From contig NZ_OY781925.1 in assembly GCF_963677305.1 (NCBI RefSeq), positions 1,327,001 through 1,391,000 of the forward strand: a stretch of 64,000 nt of DNA. Reading direction: 5' to 3'. The position numbers and the translations under genes were made by a program. The stretch's first letter is position 1, and each line of letters begins with the position of its first letter. The DNA is from an uncultured Holophaga sp. (GTDB lineage Bacteria; Acidobacteriota; Holophagae; Holophagales; Holophagaceae). The notes beneath the pieces are model-generated. The model did not search any database. It saw only the letters and a program-made list of their open reading frames with translations, and was not told the DNA's origin. Positions 26,265-34,730 of the stretch are shown one piece after another.

Positions 26265-27191
26265 ATGCCCCCTCTTTCCCCGCCCCCAGGGCCCACGGGC
26301 CGTTTCGCCCCCTCCCCGACCGGAGTCCTCCATATGGGCAACCTCCGCACGGCCCTGGCTTCCTGGCTGGGGGCCCGTGCTCAGGGGGGGCGTTGGCTCC
26401 TCAGGATGGAGGATGTGGACACCACCCGTTCCCGGCGGGAGCTGGGGGAGGCCCAGATCCGTGACCTGGCGAGGCTGGGACTGGAGAGCGATGGACACGT
26501 CCTGTGGCAGTCGGAGCGCAGCCCGGACTACGCCCAAGCCCTGGAATGCCTGGGGCGGCAGGGGCACCTCTATGCCTGCGGATGCAGCCGCAGGGACCTG
26601 GCCCGCATGGCCGGAGCCCCCCACGAGGCCGAGGGACTCAGGCCCTACCCCGGGAGCTGCCGGGAGCTGGGCCTGTCCGCGGGGCAGGCCAGGGCCCAGC
26701 GCTTCCGTCTGCCGGTTGGGGCGCTGGATTGGACGGACCTCCTTCTGGGGCCCCAGCGGGACGACCCGGCCCTTCTCACGGGGGACCCCCTCCTCTTCAG
26801 GAGGGACGGCTGTTTCGCCTACCATCTCGCCGTGGTGGTGGATGACGGAGCCCAGGGGGTGGACCAAGTGGTCCGGGGAGCCGACCTCCGGGCGGTCACC
26901 GCCACCCAGATCCGGCTTCAGCAGGCCCTGGGGATCCCGCGCCCCGCCTATGCCCACCTGGGGCTGGTCACGGCTCCGGGCGGGCACAGGCTGGGCAAGC
27001 GGGAGGGCGCCCTGGGGCTGGAGGCCCTGGCGGCCAGGGGCATCCCGGCCCCTGCCGTGCTGGGCTGGCTCGGATGGAGCCTGGGATGCCTGGCGCGGCC
27101 CGAGCCCTGCGCAGCCGGAGACCTGGTTCCCGCTTTCTCCTGGGAGCGGGTGCCCCTGGGACCGGTGGAGCTTCCTCTGGCTTGGCTGTGA
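26265..27191 (+). CDS. gluQ: glutamyl-Q tRNA(Asp) synthetase
   Basis: A 308-residue truncated glutamyl-tRNA synthetase paralogue. It has the class I catalytic core (GRFAPSPTGVLHMGNLRTAL; LLRMEDVDTTRSR) but no anticodon-binding domain, which is the mark of GluQ-RS. That enzyme attaches glutamate to the queuosine of tRNA-Asp. The YACGCSRRDL and YPGSCREL Cys/Tyr residues fit the family zinc site. The KMSK-equivalent loop reads RLGKREGAL, diverged from the canonical sequence. No ribosome site is visible before the ATG. Confidence 0.9.
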   Translation: MPPLSPPPGPTGRFAPSPTGVLHMGNLRTALASWLGARAQGGRWLLRMEDVDTTRSRRELGEAQIRDLARLGLESDGHVLWQSERSPDYAQALECLGRQGHLYACGCSRRDLARMAGAPHEAEGLRPYPGSCRELGLSAGQARAQRFRLPVGALDWTDLLLGPQRDDPALLTGDPLLFRRDGCFAYHLAVVVDDGAQGVDQVVRGADLRAVTATQIRLQQALGIPRPAYAHLGLVTAPGGHRLGKREGALGLEALAARGIPAPAVLGWLGWSLGCLARPEPCAAGDLVPAFSWERVPLGPVELPLAWL

Positions 27192-27329
27192 TGCAGGCGG
27201 CAAGCGGCAGCAGTCTCCTGAGCGCCTTCTTTCGCAAGGGGCTTAACGGGAATTTTGATCAGTGTCCGCTTTTCCATGTGTGGCATCCTATGTGCCTAGC
27301 TCACTCAGACACTTACAGGAGGTCCCCCG

Positions 27330-27599
27330 ATGCGCGCACTGCGTCTCACCCTCGTCACCCTGGCCGGCTGTCTGGCCTTTTCCGTCGCCGCCCAGGCCAA
27401 GGCAACCTACCTCATTGCGGCCAAGAAAGTGGATGCCGGGGTCAAGAACTGCGCCTCCTGCCACACCAACGGCGTCAAGGCCAAGAAGGGCGACCCCCTG
27501 ACGGAGCGCGGGAACTGGCTGGTGGCCCAGAAGGCCAAGAAGAAGGCCGCCGAAGTGGACCCTGCCTGGTTGAAGGACTATCCCAAGAAGGGGCAGTGA
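27330..27599 (+). CDS. small secreted monoheme c-type cytochrome
   Basis: 89 residues with a signal peptide (LRLTLVTLAGCLAFSVAAQA) and one heme-binding motif CASCH near residue 42. The mature protein is about 66 residues and Lys-rich (VKAKKGDPLTERGNWLV), so it would be a small basic periplasmic electron carrier. No distal Met ligand can be assigned with confidence. AGGAGG precedes the ATG. A terminator and the cytochrome c assembly genes follow, which suits a c-type cytochrome gene. Confidence 0.75.
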   Translation: MRALRLTLVTLAGCLAFSVAAQAKATYLIAAKKVDAGVKNCASCHTNGVKAKKGDPLTERGNWLVAQKAKKKAAEVDPAWLKDYPKKGQ

Positions 27600-27634
27600 G
27601 CCCTGGCGGCGGATCCACAACTCGGAAGTGGAGG

Positions 27635-27663
27635 GGCCGTGGCGTGTGAGCCACGGCCTTTCC
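27635..27663 (+). terminator. intrinsic terminator after monoheme cytochrome
   Basis: GGCCGTGGC (27635-27643), 6-base loop, GCCACGGCC (27650-27658), then TTTCC. 36 bases after the stop. Confidence 0.8.
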
Positions 27664-27695
27664 TGCGGAAGGGGGTTGTTCCCCGGGGAGGCTCT

Positions 27696-28193
27696 GTGAA
27701 AACGGGAATGGGCTTGCTGCTCCTGATGACGCTGCTCGCAGCCGGGTGTCGGCGTCGTGAGGAGAAATCCGCCGAAGCCCCGGCAGCCCTGCCGCCAGGG
27801 CATGAGGAGATGGTCAGCCGCAGGCCCTCCGTGATCCAGGTCCCCGAGGGCATCCGCGGGAAGTGGGACGGGGCCCGCTTCCGGGTGGTGGAGATCGCCT
27901 CGGGCAAAAGCCATGACTTCACTGCCTCCCTGGGGAAGGAGAGCCCGGTGCCCGGGACCTCCCTGGTGATCAGGCCTGAAGTCCTGCTGCCCCACTTCAC
28001 CATGGGCGATGGGGTCATCACCTCCCGGGACGGGGACCTGGCCAACCCGGCGGCCAAGGTGAGCATCTTGGAGGGAGGCAAGCCCCTCTTCACGGGCTGG
28101 CTCTTCTCCCTCTATCCCGAGGCCCACCCCTTCGAACACCCGGTCTACCAGATGCGTCTGCTGGCCTTTGTGCCCGCCAAGGGGGCCCATTGA
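27696..28193 (+). CDS. DUF2155-like lipoprotein, first gene of the ccs cluster
   Basis: 165 residues. A short signal helix ends in LLAAGC, a good lipobox, so the protein is probably lipid-anchored at the cell envelope. The body contains GKWDGARFRVVEIASGKSHDF and ISRDGDLANPAAKV-like segments that fit the DUF2155 pattern; the family function is not known. The GTG at 27696 was chosen for GGGGAG upstream and because it gives a clean signal peptide. The stop overlaps the TTG start of the ResB gene, so a role linked to cytochrome c assembly is plausible. Confidence 0.6.
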   Translation: MKTGMGLLLLMTLLAAGCRRREEKSAEAPAALPPGHEEMVSRRPSVIQVPEGIRGKWDGARFRVVEIASGKSHDFTASLGKESPVPGTSLVIRPEVLLPHFTMGDGVITSRDGDLANPAAKVSILEGGKPLFTGWLFSLYPEAHPFEHPVYQMRLLAFVPAKGAH

Positions 28194-29566
28194 GCCGCAG
28201 GAAGACCCGGCCCCAGCCAGTGCCCTTCTCCTTCTGGCGCGCCCTCTGTTCCGTCCGTCTCACCCTGGGCCTGCTCCTGGTGATCGCAGCCGCTTCCGTC
28301 AGCGGCACCCTCATCCAGCAGAACCTGCCCCGGGAGGATTACTTCCGGGCCTGGCAGGACGGCACTGCCCGCTTCCTGCTCGGCTCGGGGCTCACCGATG
28401 TCTACCACTCCTGGTGGTTCATGGGGTTGCTGCTCCTGCTGGCCATCAATCTCATCGCCTGCTCCATCAACCGCCTGCCGGGCATCCTGGCTGCCTACAG
28501 GGGGCAGCCCGACCTTTCCCAGGAGCAGATGAAAGCCCAGCCCTTCCATCGCAGCTACGTCATGGGGAGCAGCCTGGAAGAGGCCCGGGCCGGGGCACGT
28601 CAGGCCCTCCTGGGCACCTTCCGGCAGGACGGGGGGGGGCAGTCTGTCCTCTACGCCAGTCGGGGGGCCTATGCCCGATGGGGCGTGATGGTGGTCCATG
28701 CCAGCCTCCTCGTGATCTTTCTGGGGGCCATCATCGGTGCCCTCTGGGGCTTCAAAGGCTACGTGAACATCGTGGAGGGCAGCTCCGCCAGGGCAATCCA
28801 GCTCCGGGGCGGTGGCGATGAGGGGGAGGGCAGCCGGGCCCTGCCCTTCGAACTCCATGTCGATTCCTTCAAGGTGTCCCACTACGACACCGGGCAGCCC
28901 AGCGACTTTGTGAGCCATGTGCGGGTGCTGGAGGGCGGGCGCACGGTCCGGGAGAAGGACCTGCGGGTCAACGATCCCCTGAACTATCGGGGCATCACCT
29001 TCTATCAGGCGAGCTATGGCCCCGCGCCCCAGGCCACCTTCCTCCTGCAGGACGGGAAGGGGGGACGGGTGACCCCGGTCTCCATGGGGCTGGGCGAGGT
29101 CCGGGAGCTGGAGGGCGGGCCTGCGCTGGCCTTCGATGGCTTTGACGAGGACTTCCGGGGGATGGGGCCGGCCTTCCAGTTGCGCATCCAGTCCCCAGGG
29201 CAGGAGGCCCGGCAGCTCCTGCTCTTCCAGCGCATGCCGGATTACGACCGTCAGCGGGGGGACCGCTGGCTCCTCCAGGTGGGGGACTTCCAGGTCAGGC
29301 AGTACACGGGACTCCAGGTGGCCCGGGATCCCGGGGTCCCCTGGGTCTGGACCGGCTGCGCCCTGATGATCCTGGGGATGATGGGGGCCTTTTTCAGCGC
29401 CCACCGCCAGGTCTGGGTCCGCTTCGAGGCGTGCCCGGAGGGGGTCCGATGCACCCTGGCCGGCAGCACCAGCCGCAACCGCTTGGCCTTCGAGCGGGAA
29501 TTCCGTACCCTCCTGGAACGGATGGGTGCCCCTGAGGCGTCGAAGATCCGGGAGGACAGGGCATGA
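28190..29566 (+). CDS. resB: cytochrome c biogenesis protein ResB (CcsB-type, system II)
   Basis: 458 residues. Three N-terminal helices (LTLGLLLVIAAASVSGTLIQQ; WWFMGLLLLLAINLIACSINRL; VVHASLLVIFLGAIIGAL), a large periplasmic domain (about 195-380 with DPLNYRGITFYQASYG), and a final helix (GCALMILGMMGAFFS). With the CcsA-type protein it forms the system II heme-export and ligation complex. The likely start is TTG at 28190, overlapping the previous stop (TTGA), with AAGGGGG upstream; no better in-frame start exists before the first helix. It overlaps the next gene by 4 bases. Confidence 0.9.
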   Translation: MSRRKTRPQPVPFSFWRALCSVRLTLGLLLVIAAASVSGTLIQQNLPREDYFRAWQDGTARFLLGSGLTDVYHSWWFMGLLLLLAINLIACSINRLPGILAAYRGQPDLSQEQMKAQPFHRSYVMGSSLEEARAGARQALLGTFRQDGGGQSVLYASRGAYARWGVMVVHASLLVIFLGAIIGALWGFKGYVNIVEGSSARAIQLRGGGDEGEGSRALPFELHVDSFKVSHYDTGQPSDFVSHVRVLEGGRTVREKDLRVNDPLNYRGITFYQASYGPAPQATFLLQDGKGGRVTPVSMGLGEVRELEGGPALAFDGFDEDFRGMGPAFQLRIQSPGQEARQLLLFQRMPDYDRQRGDRWLLQVGDFQVRQYTGLQVARDPGVPWVWTGCALMILGMMGAFFSAHRQVWVRFEACPEGVRCTLAGSTSRNRLAFEREFRTLLERMGAPEASKIREDRA

Positions 29567-30414
29567 ACAGCGTGATGGTCTTCAACATCTCCCTGGCGGT
29601 CTTCTGCCTGGCGGAGCTGACCTACCTGCTCTATCTCATGCGGCGGGCCGAAGGCCTTGGTCTGGCGGCCACGATCATCGCCTGGGTGGGCTTTGCGGTG
29701 GAGACCGTGGCCTTCCTCCTCAGGACCTTCGAGTTCATGCTGGCCCATCAGCGTCGCCTGCCTCTGACTAATCTGTATGAATCGCTTGTATTTTTTGCCT
29801 GGGCCGTGGCCCTCCTCTACCTTATCTACGAGCGGAAGTACAAGCTGCGGGGCCTGGGGGCCTTTGTCCTGCCTCTGACGATCCTGGCCCTGGCGGCCCC
29901 TTACTACATCCCGGGGGTCACCACCAGCATTCCGAAGCTGCCTCCGGCGCTCCAGAGCGCCTGGCTCGAGTGGCACGTGATGACCTGCTTCCTGGGCTAC
30001 GGAGCCTTCGGGGTGGCTTCCGTACTGGCCCTCCTCTACCTGGTCAAGGCCCCCCGGGAGTGCCGGAGGGAGATGGGGGCGGTGATGCGCCTGCTCCCCT
30101 CCGCCGACATGCTGGATGAGGTCTGCTACCGGGCCATCCTCATCGGGGTGCCCCTGCTCACGGCGGGCATCGTACTCGGTGCCGTCTGGGCCAACCAGGC
30201 CTGGGGAACCTACTGGAGCTGGGATCCCAAGGAGACCTGGGCGCTCATTGTCTGGCTCGTCTACGCCGCCTACCTCCACGCTCGCATCACCCGGGGCTGG
30301 CGCGGCAAGAAGGCAGCCTACCTCGCCCTGTTGGGCTTTGCCGCTACCCTCTTCTGCTACCTCGGGGTCAACCTGCTGCTCTCAGGGCTCCACAGCTACG
30401 GCAGCGTCGGCTGA
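29563..30414 (+). CDS. ccsA: cytochrome c biogenesis protein CcsA/ResC (system II)
   Basis: 283 residues with about eight membrane helices and the tryptophan-rich heme motif WGTYWSWDPKETWALIVW near residue 210, the hallmark of heme-handling proteins. Conserved His candidates are in EWHVMTC and LHSYGSVG. With ResB it exports heme and joins it to CXXCH apocytochromes. The ATG at 29563 overlaps the resB stop (ATGA). The last 33 bases are shared with the convergent MerR gene. Confidence 0.93.
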   Translation: MNSVMVFNISLAVFCLAELTYLLYLMRRAEGLGLAATIIAWVGFAVETVAFLLRTFEFMLAHQRRLPLTNLYESLVFFAWAVALLYLIYERKYKLRGLGAFVLPLTILALAAPYYIPGVTTSIPKLPPALQSAWLEWHVMTCFLGYGAFGVASVLALLYLVKAPRECRREMGAVMRLLPSADMLDEVCYRAILIGVPLLTAGIVLGAVWANQAWGTYWSWDPKETWALIVWLVYAAYLHARITRGWRGKKAAYLALLGFAATLFCYLGVNLLLSGLHSYGSVG

Positions 30415-30837
30415 GGGGCCGTGGCAGGGGCAGCCTCTGCCCTCGGCCGCTTCCAGCATGTGTCGGAGGATCCCGCAGTCCCGGGAGCTGCCCTGGGTGT
30501 TGCAGGTGCCCCGGAGGGCCTGCAGTTGCAGCTCCAGCTGCTGGAGGGACTGGATCCGTTCGTGGATGCGGCGGATCTGGGCGTCGAGAACCTCATTCAC
30601 CGCGCTGCAGGCCAGGTCCGGGTGGGTCTGGAAATGGCGCAGGATGCGGATGTCCTCCAGCCCGATGTCCAGGGAGCGGCAGTGCCGGATGAAGAGGAGC
30701 TGCACCACATGGTGCTCATCGTAGTTGCGATACCCGTTGGGATCACGCTCCGGGGCCTCCAGCAGCCCCAGGCGCTCGTAGTGGCGGATGGTCTCGATGT
30801 CGCATCCCCCCCGCTTGGCCAGCTCACCGCGCTTCAT
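30382..30837 (-). CDS. MerR-family metal-responsive regulator (CadR/PbrR-like)
   Basis: 151 residues. An N-terminal winged helix (GELAKRGGCDIETIRHYERLG) is followed by a dimerisation helix and a C-terminal metal loop. Cys lie at 77, 112 and 121, close to the three-Cys pattern of the Cd/Pb-sensing CadR/PbrR group. A Cys/His tail (GCPCHG) could hold extra metal. It is divergent from a P1B-ATPase gene whose promoter contains a MerR-type dyad, so it presumably activates that exporter. Exact metal unproven. Confidence 0.9.
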   Translation of the reverse strand: MKRGELAKRGGCDIETIRHYERLGLLEAPERDPNGYRNYDEHHVVQLLFIRHCRSLDIGLEDIRILRHFQTHPDLACSAVNEVLDAQIRRIHERIQSLQQLELQLQALRGTCNTQGSSRDCGILRHMLEAAEGRGCPCHGPSADAAVAVEP

Positions 30838-30850
30838 GGCAGGTTCCCCC

Positions 30851-30881
30851 TTGACCCTGTAATGGCTACAGGGCTGATCAT
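30851..30881 (+). promoter_or_regulatory. MerR-type promoter/operator of the P1B-ATPase gene
   Basis: -35 TTGACC (30851-30856) and -10-like GATCAT (30876-30881) are separated by 19 bases, the over-long spacer typical of MerR-activated promoters. Within it sits the dyad CCCTGTA-N5-TACAGGG (30855-30873). MerR-family regulators are known to underwind such spacers on metal binding. Confidence 0.85.
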
Positions 30882-30910
30882 TGTGGCATCAGGTGAAGGG
30901 GGAGGCAAGG

Positions 30911-32854
30911 ATGGCGACACACGGGGGACAACAGGCGGTCCATGCCTCCGGGGGTTGCTGCCCTGGGTGCTGCCAGGGCCATGGCGTGGACCGGAGGGTG
31001 CTCTGGGAGCGGGTTGCCCTGGTGGCGGGAGGTCTGGCCGTGGTGCTGGCTCAGGGGCTGGCCTGGAGCGGGGCGCCCGGGCTCTGGTCCAGGCTGGCGG
31101 CGGGCATCTCCATCGCCCTGGTGGGACGCCCGATCCTGGAGGGAGGGTTGAAGTCCGCCCGCCAGGGGCGTCTGGGGATCCATGCCCTCATGAGCCTCGC
31201 CGTCCTCGGTGCCCTCCTGCTCGGAGACTGGGTTGAGGCTGCCATGCTGGTCTTCCTCTCCTCCCTGGGGGAGCTCATTGAGCGGGGTACCCTGGCCAGG
31301 GCCCGAAGGGCAGTGAAGCTGCTGGCGGAGGTGGCCCCGGACAGGACCGAGCTGAAGACCGGGGCTGGGTGGGCCAGCACTCCGGTAGCCTCGGTGGCGG
31401 TGGGCAGTCTCATCCGCATCCGGACAGGGGAGCGGGTGCCCCTGGATGCCCGTGTACAAGTGGGGCAGGGCTGCGTGGACCAGTCTCCAGTCACCGGCGA
31501 AGGACTGCCCGTGGAAAAGGGCCCGGGGGATCCCCTCTTCGCCGGAAGCCTTGTGGCAGATGGTGTCCTGGAGGCCGAGGTCACGGCGGTGGCGGGGGAG
31601 AGCACTCTGGTCCGCATCGCGGCGGCCATCCAGGAGGCCCAGAGCCACAAGGCCCCCATCGAGCGGGTCCTGGACCGCTTCGCCAAGGTCTATACCCCGG
31701 TGATCGTGGTTCTGGCCCTGGCGGTGATCCTCTTGGGCCCTCTGGTCTCTGGTGGCGCCTGGACCGTATGGGTCCACCGGGGCCTGGTCCTCCTGGTGGT
31801 CGGCTGCCCTTGTGCTCTGGTCGTTTCGACGCCAGTCACCCTGGTGGCTGCTCTCACGGTTGCGGCGAGGATGGGGATCCTGGTGAAGGGCGGGGCTGCC
31901 CTGGAGGCGGGCAGTCGCCTGAAGGGGGTGGCCCTGGACAAGACCGGCACCCTCACGGAGGGGCGCCTGGGTCTGGTGGAGATCCGTCCCTTCGGGAGCC
32001 TGTCCGACCCTGAGTCGCTCCGGGTGGCCGCCAGCTTGGCCGAGGGCTCCTCCCATCCGGTTTCCCGAGCCCTGGTCCGGGCCTGGGAAGCTGGGGGCGG
32101 CACGCTGCCTCCGGTGGAAGGCCTGCAGGTCCTGGCGGGTTTCGGGCTTCAGGGGCGGGTGGAGGGCCGGGACTGGTGGCTGGGCAGCGCGAGGCTCGCG
32201 GAGCTCCGCAGGGGGCGTGAACCCGGGTTGGGGGAGCAGGGCGGACTCACCCAGGTCTTCCTGGGCCACGGGCAGGAGCTGGAGGCCGGGTTCCTGCTGG
32301 CCGACAGCCTGCGTCCCGGGAGTGCAGCGGCTGTCCGGAAGCTCCGCAGCTTGGGACTCGAAACGGTCCTCCTCACCGGGGACCATCGGGGCGCAGCCGA
32401 GGAGATGGCCCGTCTGGCCGGGGTGTCCCGGGTGGAGGCGGAACTCCTGCCGGAGGGGAAGTCCGAGTCCGTGGCCCGCATGAGGGAGGCCCTGGGGCCG
32501 GTGGCCATGGTTGGGGACGGCATCAACGACGCGCCTGCCCTTGCCCGGGCTGACCTGGGGATCGCCATGGGGGCCGCGGGCACGGCCGTGGCCATGGAGA
32601 CGGCGGATGTCGCGATCATGGACGACGAGCCCCGGCGCCTTGCCGACTTCGTGGAGCTGAGCCGTGGGGCGCTCCGGCTCGTCCACCAGAACTTCGCCCT
32701 GGCCCTGGGCATCAAGGGGGCCTTCGTGGTCCTGGCGGCCACGGGCCACGCCACCCTCTGGATGGCGGTATTCGCCGATACCGGGGCCTGCCTGGTGGTG
32801 GTCTTCAATGGCCTGAGGATGCTTTCCTTCAGACGAAGATCAGCGAGTAGATGA
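30911..32854 (+). CDS. P1B-type heavy-metal-exporting ATPase (ZntA/CadA-like)
   Basis: 647 residues. It has the CPC metal motif in VVGCPCALVVSTPVTLVAAL, the phosphorylation site ALDKTGTLTEG, the hinge GDGINDAPALARADLGIAMG and an HP pair in GSSHPVSRAL. CPC and CadR-like control point to Zn, Cd or Pb export. The usual N-terminal GMTCxxC metal-binding domain is absent; a short Cys-rich start, CCPGCC at residues 16-21, replaces it. The ATG at 30911 follows GGGGGAGGCAAGG. The 3' end overlaps the convergent cytochrome b gene by 26 bases. Confidence 0.93.
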   Translation: MATHGGQQAVHASGGCCPGCCQGHGVDRRVLWERVALVAGGLAVVLAQGLAWSGAPGLWSRLAAGISIALVGRPILEGGLKSARQGRLGIHALMSLAVLGALLLGDWVEAAMLVFLSSLGELIERGTLARARRAVKLLAEVAPDRTELKTGAGWASTPVASVAVGSLIRIRTGERVPLDARVQVGQGCVDQSPVTGEGLPVEKGPGDPLFAGSLVADGVLEAEVTAVAGESTLVRIAAAIQEAQSHKAPIERVLDRFAKVYTPVIVVLALAVILLGPLVSGGAWTVWVHRGLVLLVVGCPCALVVSTPVTLVAALTVAARMGILVKGGAALEAGSRLKGVALDKTGTLTEGRLGLVEIRPFGSLSDPESLRVAASLAEGSSHPVSRALVRAWEAGGGTLPPVEGLQVLAGFGLQGRVEGRDWWLGSARLAELRRGREPGLGEQGGLTQVFLGHGQELEAGFLLADSLRPGSAAAVRKLRSLGLETVLLTGDHRGAAEEMARLAGVSRVEAELLPEGKSESVARMREALGPVAMVGDGINDAPALARADLGIAMGAAGTAVAMETADVAIMDDEPRRLADFVELSRGALRLVHQNFALALGIKGAFVVLAATGHATLWMAVFADTGACLVVVFNGLRMLSFRRRSASR

Positions 32855-33665
32855 TGAGCAGGATGGTGATGACCCCGATGCCCAGGGCCGTGAAGCCGAA
32901 GACCTTGTAGAGGCGGACCAGCCCCGGGGCCAGGGGCCTGGCCAGGTGCTGCTCCACGTGTCCTGCGGCCAGCAGCGCTTCGTACTCCGCCGGCTTGTCG
33001 AACTTCAGCTCGGCCAGGCTCATGCGACCGGTGAAGATGACGGTGTCCATGGGAAATTTTTCGGGCCTCAGGTGGGTGTTGAAGAAGTGGATGGTGAAGA
33101 TGAAGCCGGTGGCCAGGAGAGCTTCATCACTGTGGATGATGGTGGCCACGTTGAGGAGCCAGCCGGGGAGGTAGCGGGTGCAGGCCACCGGGAAGGCCAG
33201 CATGAGCCCCGTGCCGCCGATGATCACCATGCCCCAGAAGACGGCGAAGTAGTCGAACTTCTCCCAGTAGGTGTAGCGGCCGTATTTGGGGCGGGGACCC
33301 AGGCCCAGGAACCACTTGGAGGTGGCCACGAGCTGCTGCAGGTCCCCAGGGCCCGGGATCATGGAGTTGGGTCCCAGGAGCAGGGCCTTCCAGGTGCCGT
33401 AGGTGCGCTTCTTGAGCAGGAAGAGATCCACGAGGTGGGCCAGGAATACCAGGCACATCACCCCTGCGGCGATGCGGTGGATGGTTCCGGCACTCTTGAA
33501 ACCCCCCAGGCTGTGGGAGACCTGGGCGGCCCAGGCGGCTTTGGCGAACTTGAGGGTCATGCCCGTGATGGCGAGGCAGAGGAAGCTCACCACCATGCCG
33601 ATGTGGAGCCATCGGTCCTTGAGGGTGAAGCGGACGTACTCCAGGTGCGGCTGCTGGCTACTCAT
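32829..33665 (-). CDS. inner-membrane cytochrome b (b/b6-like quinone module)
   Basis: 278 residues with about five hydrophobic helices and paired His candidates for b hemes: DRWLHIGMVV near residue 21, TIHRIAAGVMC and LAHLVD in the next helices, and ATIIHSDEALL and FTIHFFNTHLRPEKFP later. These fit a diheme cytochrome b of the formate-dehydrogenase-gamma / b561-like superfamily. It would exchange electrons with the quinone pool and the 7-heme cytochrome encoded immediately upstream, whose stop it overlaps by 8 bases. Confidence 0.8.
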   Translation of the reverse strand: MSSQQPHLEYVRFTLKDRWLHIGMVVSFLCLAITGMTLKFAKAAWAAQVSHSLGGFKSAGTIHRIAAGVMCLVFLAHLVDLFLLKKRTYGTWKALLLGPNSMIPGPGDLQQLVATSKWFLGLGPRPKYGRYTYWEKFDYFAVFWGMVIIGGTGLMLAFPVACTRYLPGWLLNVATIIHSDEALLATGFIFTIHFFNTHLRPEKFPMDTVIFTGRMSLAELKFDKPAEYEALLAAGHVEQHLARPLAPGLVRLYKVFGFTALGIGVITILLIIYSLIFV

Positions 33666-34539
33666 GGCGATCCTCCTCCTTTCCCTCTGTCCTTTCCCCG
33701 CCGACCTTGGCCGCCTCTTCCTGACGGATCTCCCGGCGCAGCCTCAGGGCGCGGGGGAGCCAGAGGAGGGAGTGGATGCCGAAGAAGACGAAAACGCAGA
33801 CCAGTAGGAGGGTCATGGCCCAGAAGGTGATGAAGAGGACCGGGTATTTCTTGTAGTCCCGGTGGTTGCCATGGGCGATGTACTGGACGAAGCCGGCATT
33901 GGCGCCGGGGTGGCACTTCCCGCAGGTGGCCACGAGCTGGGCGCGGTTCACCTGGGACTGGGGATCGGCGGGGGGCTTGATGCGGTGGGCTCCGTGGCAG
34001 TCGTAGCACTCGGCCGTGGCGGTGTAGCCCAGCCGGGTCACCTTGCCGTGGTAGGTGTCCGAGTAGGTCTCGGACTGCTCGGTGTGGCAGCCCCCACAGC
34101 GTCCCAGGAGACTGCGCCGGAAGGTATCACTCCTGGGCTTGATGATGCCGTGGTTGCCGTGGCACACCACGCAGTCCGGTGCCGGCCTGCCCTGGGACCT
34201 GGCCTGGGCGTGGATGCTGTCGGCGTAGGCCGCGGCCTCCTTGTCATGGCACATCCCGCAGTCCACGGGAGCCACAGGATTGCCCGGGTGGCCCGCCTCG
34301 GGGTCCACATCGATGTGGCAGCTCTGGCAGCCGCTGCTGCCATGGACGGATCCGGTGAAGTGGGAGGCGTCCACGAAGAGGGACTTTGTCTTCCCCTCCG
34401 GGCCCTGTTTGCTCAGCTCCCTGTCGCCATGGCAGGCCAGACAGGTCTGGTCATCCGCAGCCCGGAGGGAAGGTGGAGTCCCCAGCCCGCAGAGGGTGAG
34501 GAGGGCGAAGAGCAGCGGGCGCAACCTGGAAGCATCCAT
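33658..34539 (-). CDS. 7-heme c-type cytochrome with C-terminal membrane anchor
   Basis: 293 residues. A signal peptide covers about 1-27, then seven CXXCH motifs begin at residues 33, 71, 94, 123, 148, 178 and 206. A membrane helix follows at 234-256 with a charged cytosolic tail. The heme domain is therefore periplasmic and anchored. Paired with the cytochrome b downstream it should form a quinol:multiheme cytochrome conduit, comparable in concept to CbcL-type modules of metal reducers. Upstream (34540-34730) is a 191-base gap with a -10-like TATGAT and a palindrome. Confidence 0.88.
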   Translation of the reverse strand: MDASRLRPLLFALLTLCGLGTPPSLRAADDQTCLACHGDRELSKQGPEGKTKSLFVDASHFTGSVHGSSGCQSCHIDVDPEAGHPGNPVAPVDCGMCHDKEAAAYADSIHAQARSQGRPAPDCVVCHGNHGIIKPRSDTFRRSLLGRCGGCHTEQSETYSDTYHGKVTRLGYTATAECYDCHGAHRIKPPADPQSQVNRAQLVATCGKCHPGANAGFVQYIAHGNHRDYKKYPVLFITFWAMTLLLVCVFVFFGIHSLLWLPRALRLRREIRQEEAAKVGGERTEGKEEDRHE

Positions 34540-34622
34540 GGCTTCTCCGGCGGAGACGGAAACGTGCGGGCACCCATGCCTGGGGCTTTATGGAAGGAGA
34601 GAGGAAGCGACTCGATCATAGC

Positions 34623-34638
34623 AGCCAGGGTCCTGGCT
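34623..34638 (-). promoter_or_regulatory. 16-bp palindrome beside the cytochrome promoter
   Basis: AGCCAGG-GT-CCTGGCT is symmetric apart from its central two bases. On the minus strand it lies just upstream of TATGAT (34620-34615), a 5 of 6 match to a -10 box, so it falls in the expected -35/spacer region of the 7-heme cytochrome gene. Operator role is inferred. Confidence 0.35.
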
Positions 34639-34730
34639 TCTCCTTCGGGAATTTTCGGGACCGCTTGAGATGGGTCCGGAGATGGGACACCTCCAGTGGC
34701 AACCCGTTCCTCAGGATTCCGATCCGGCCC

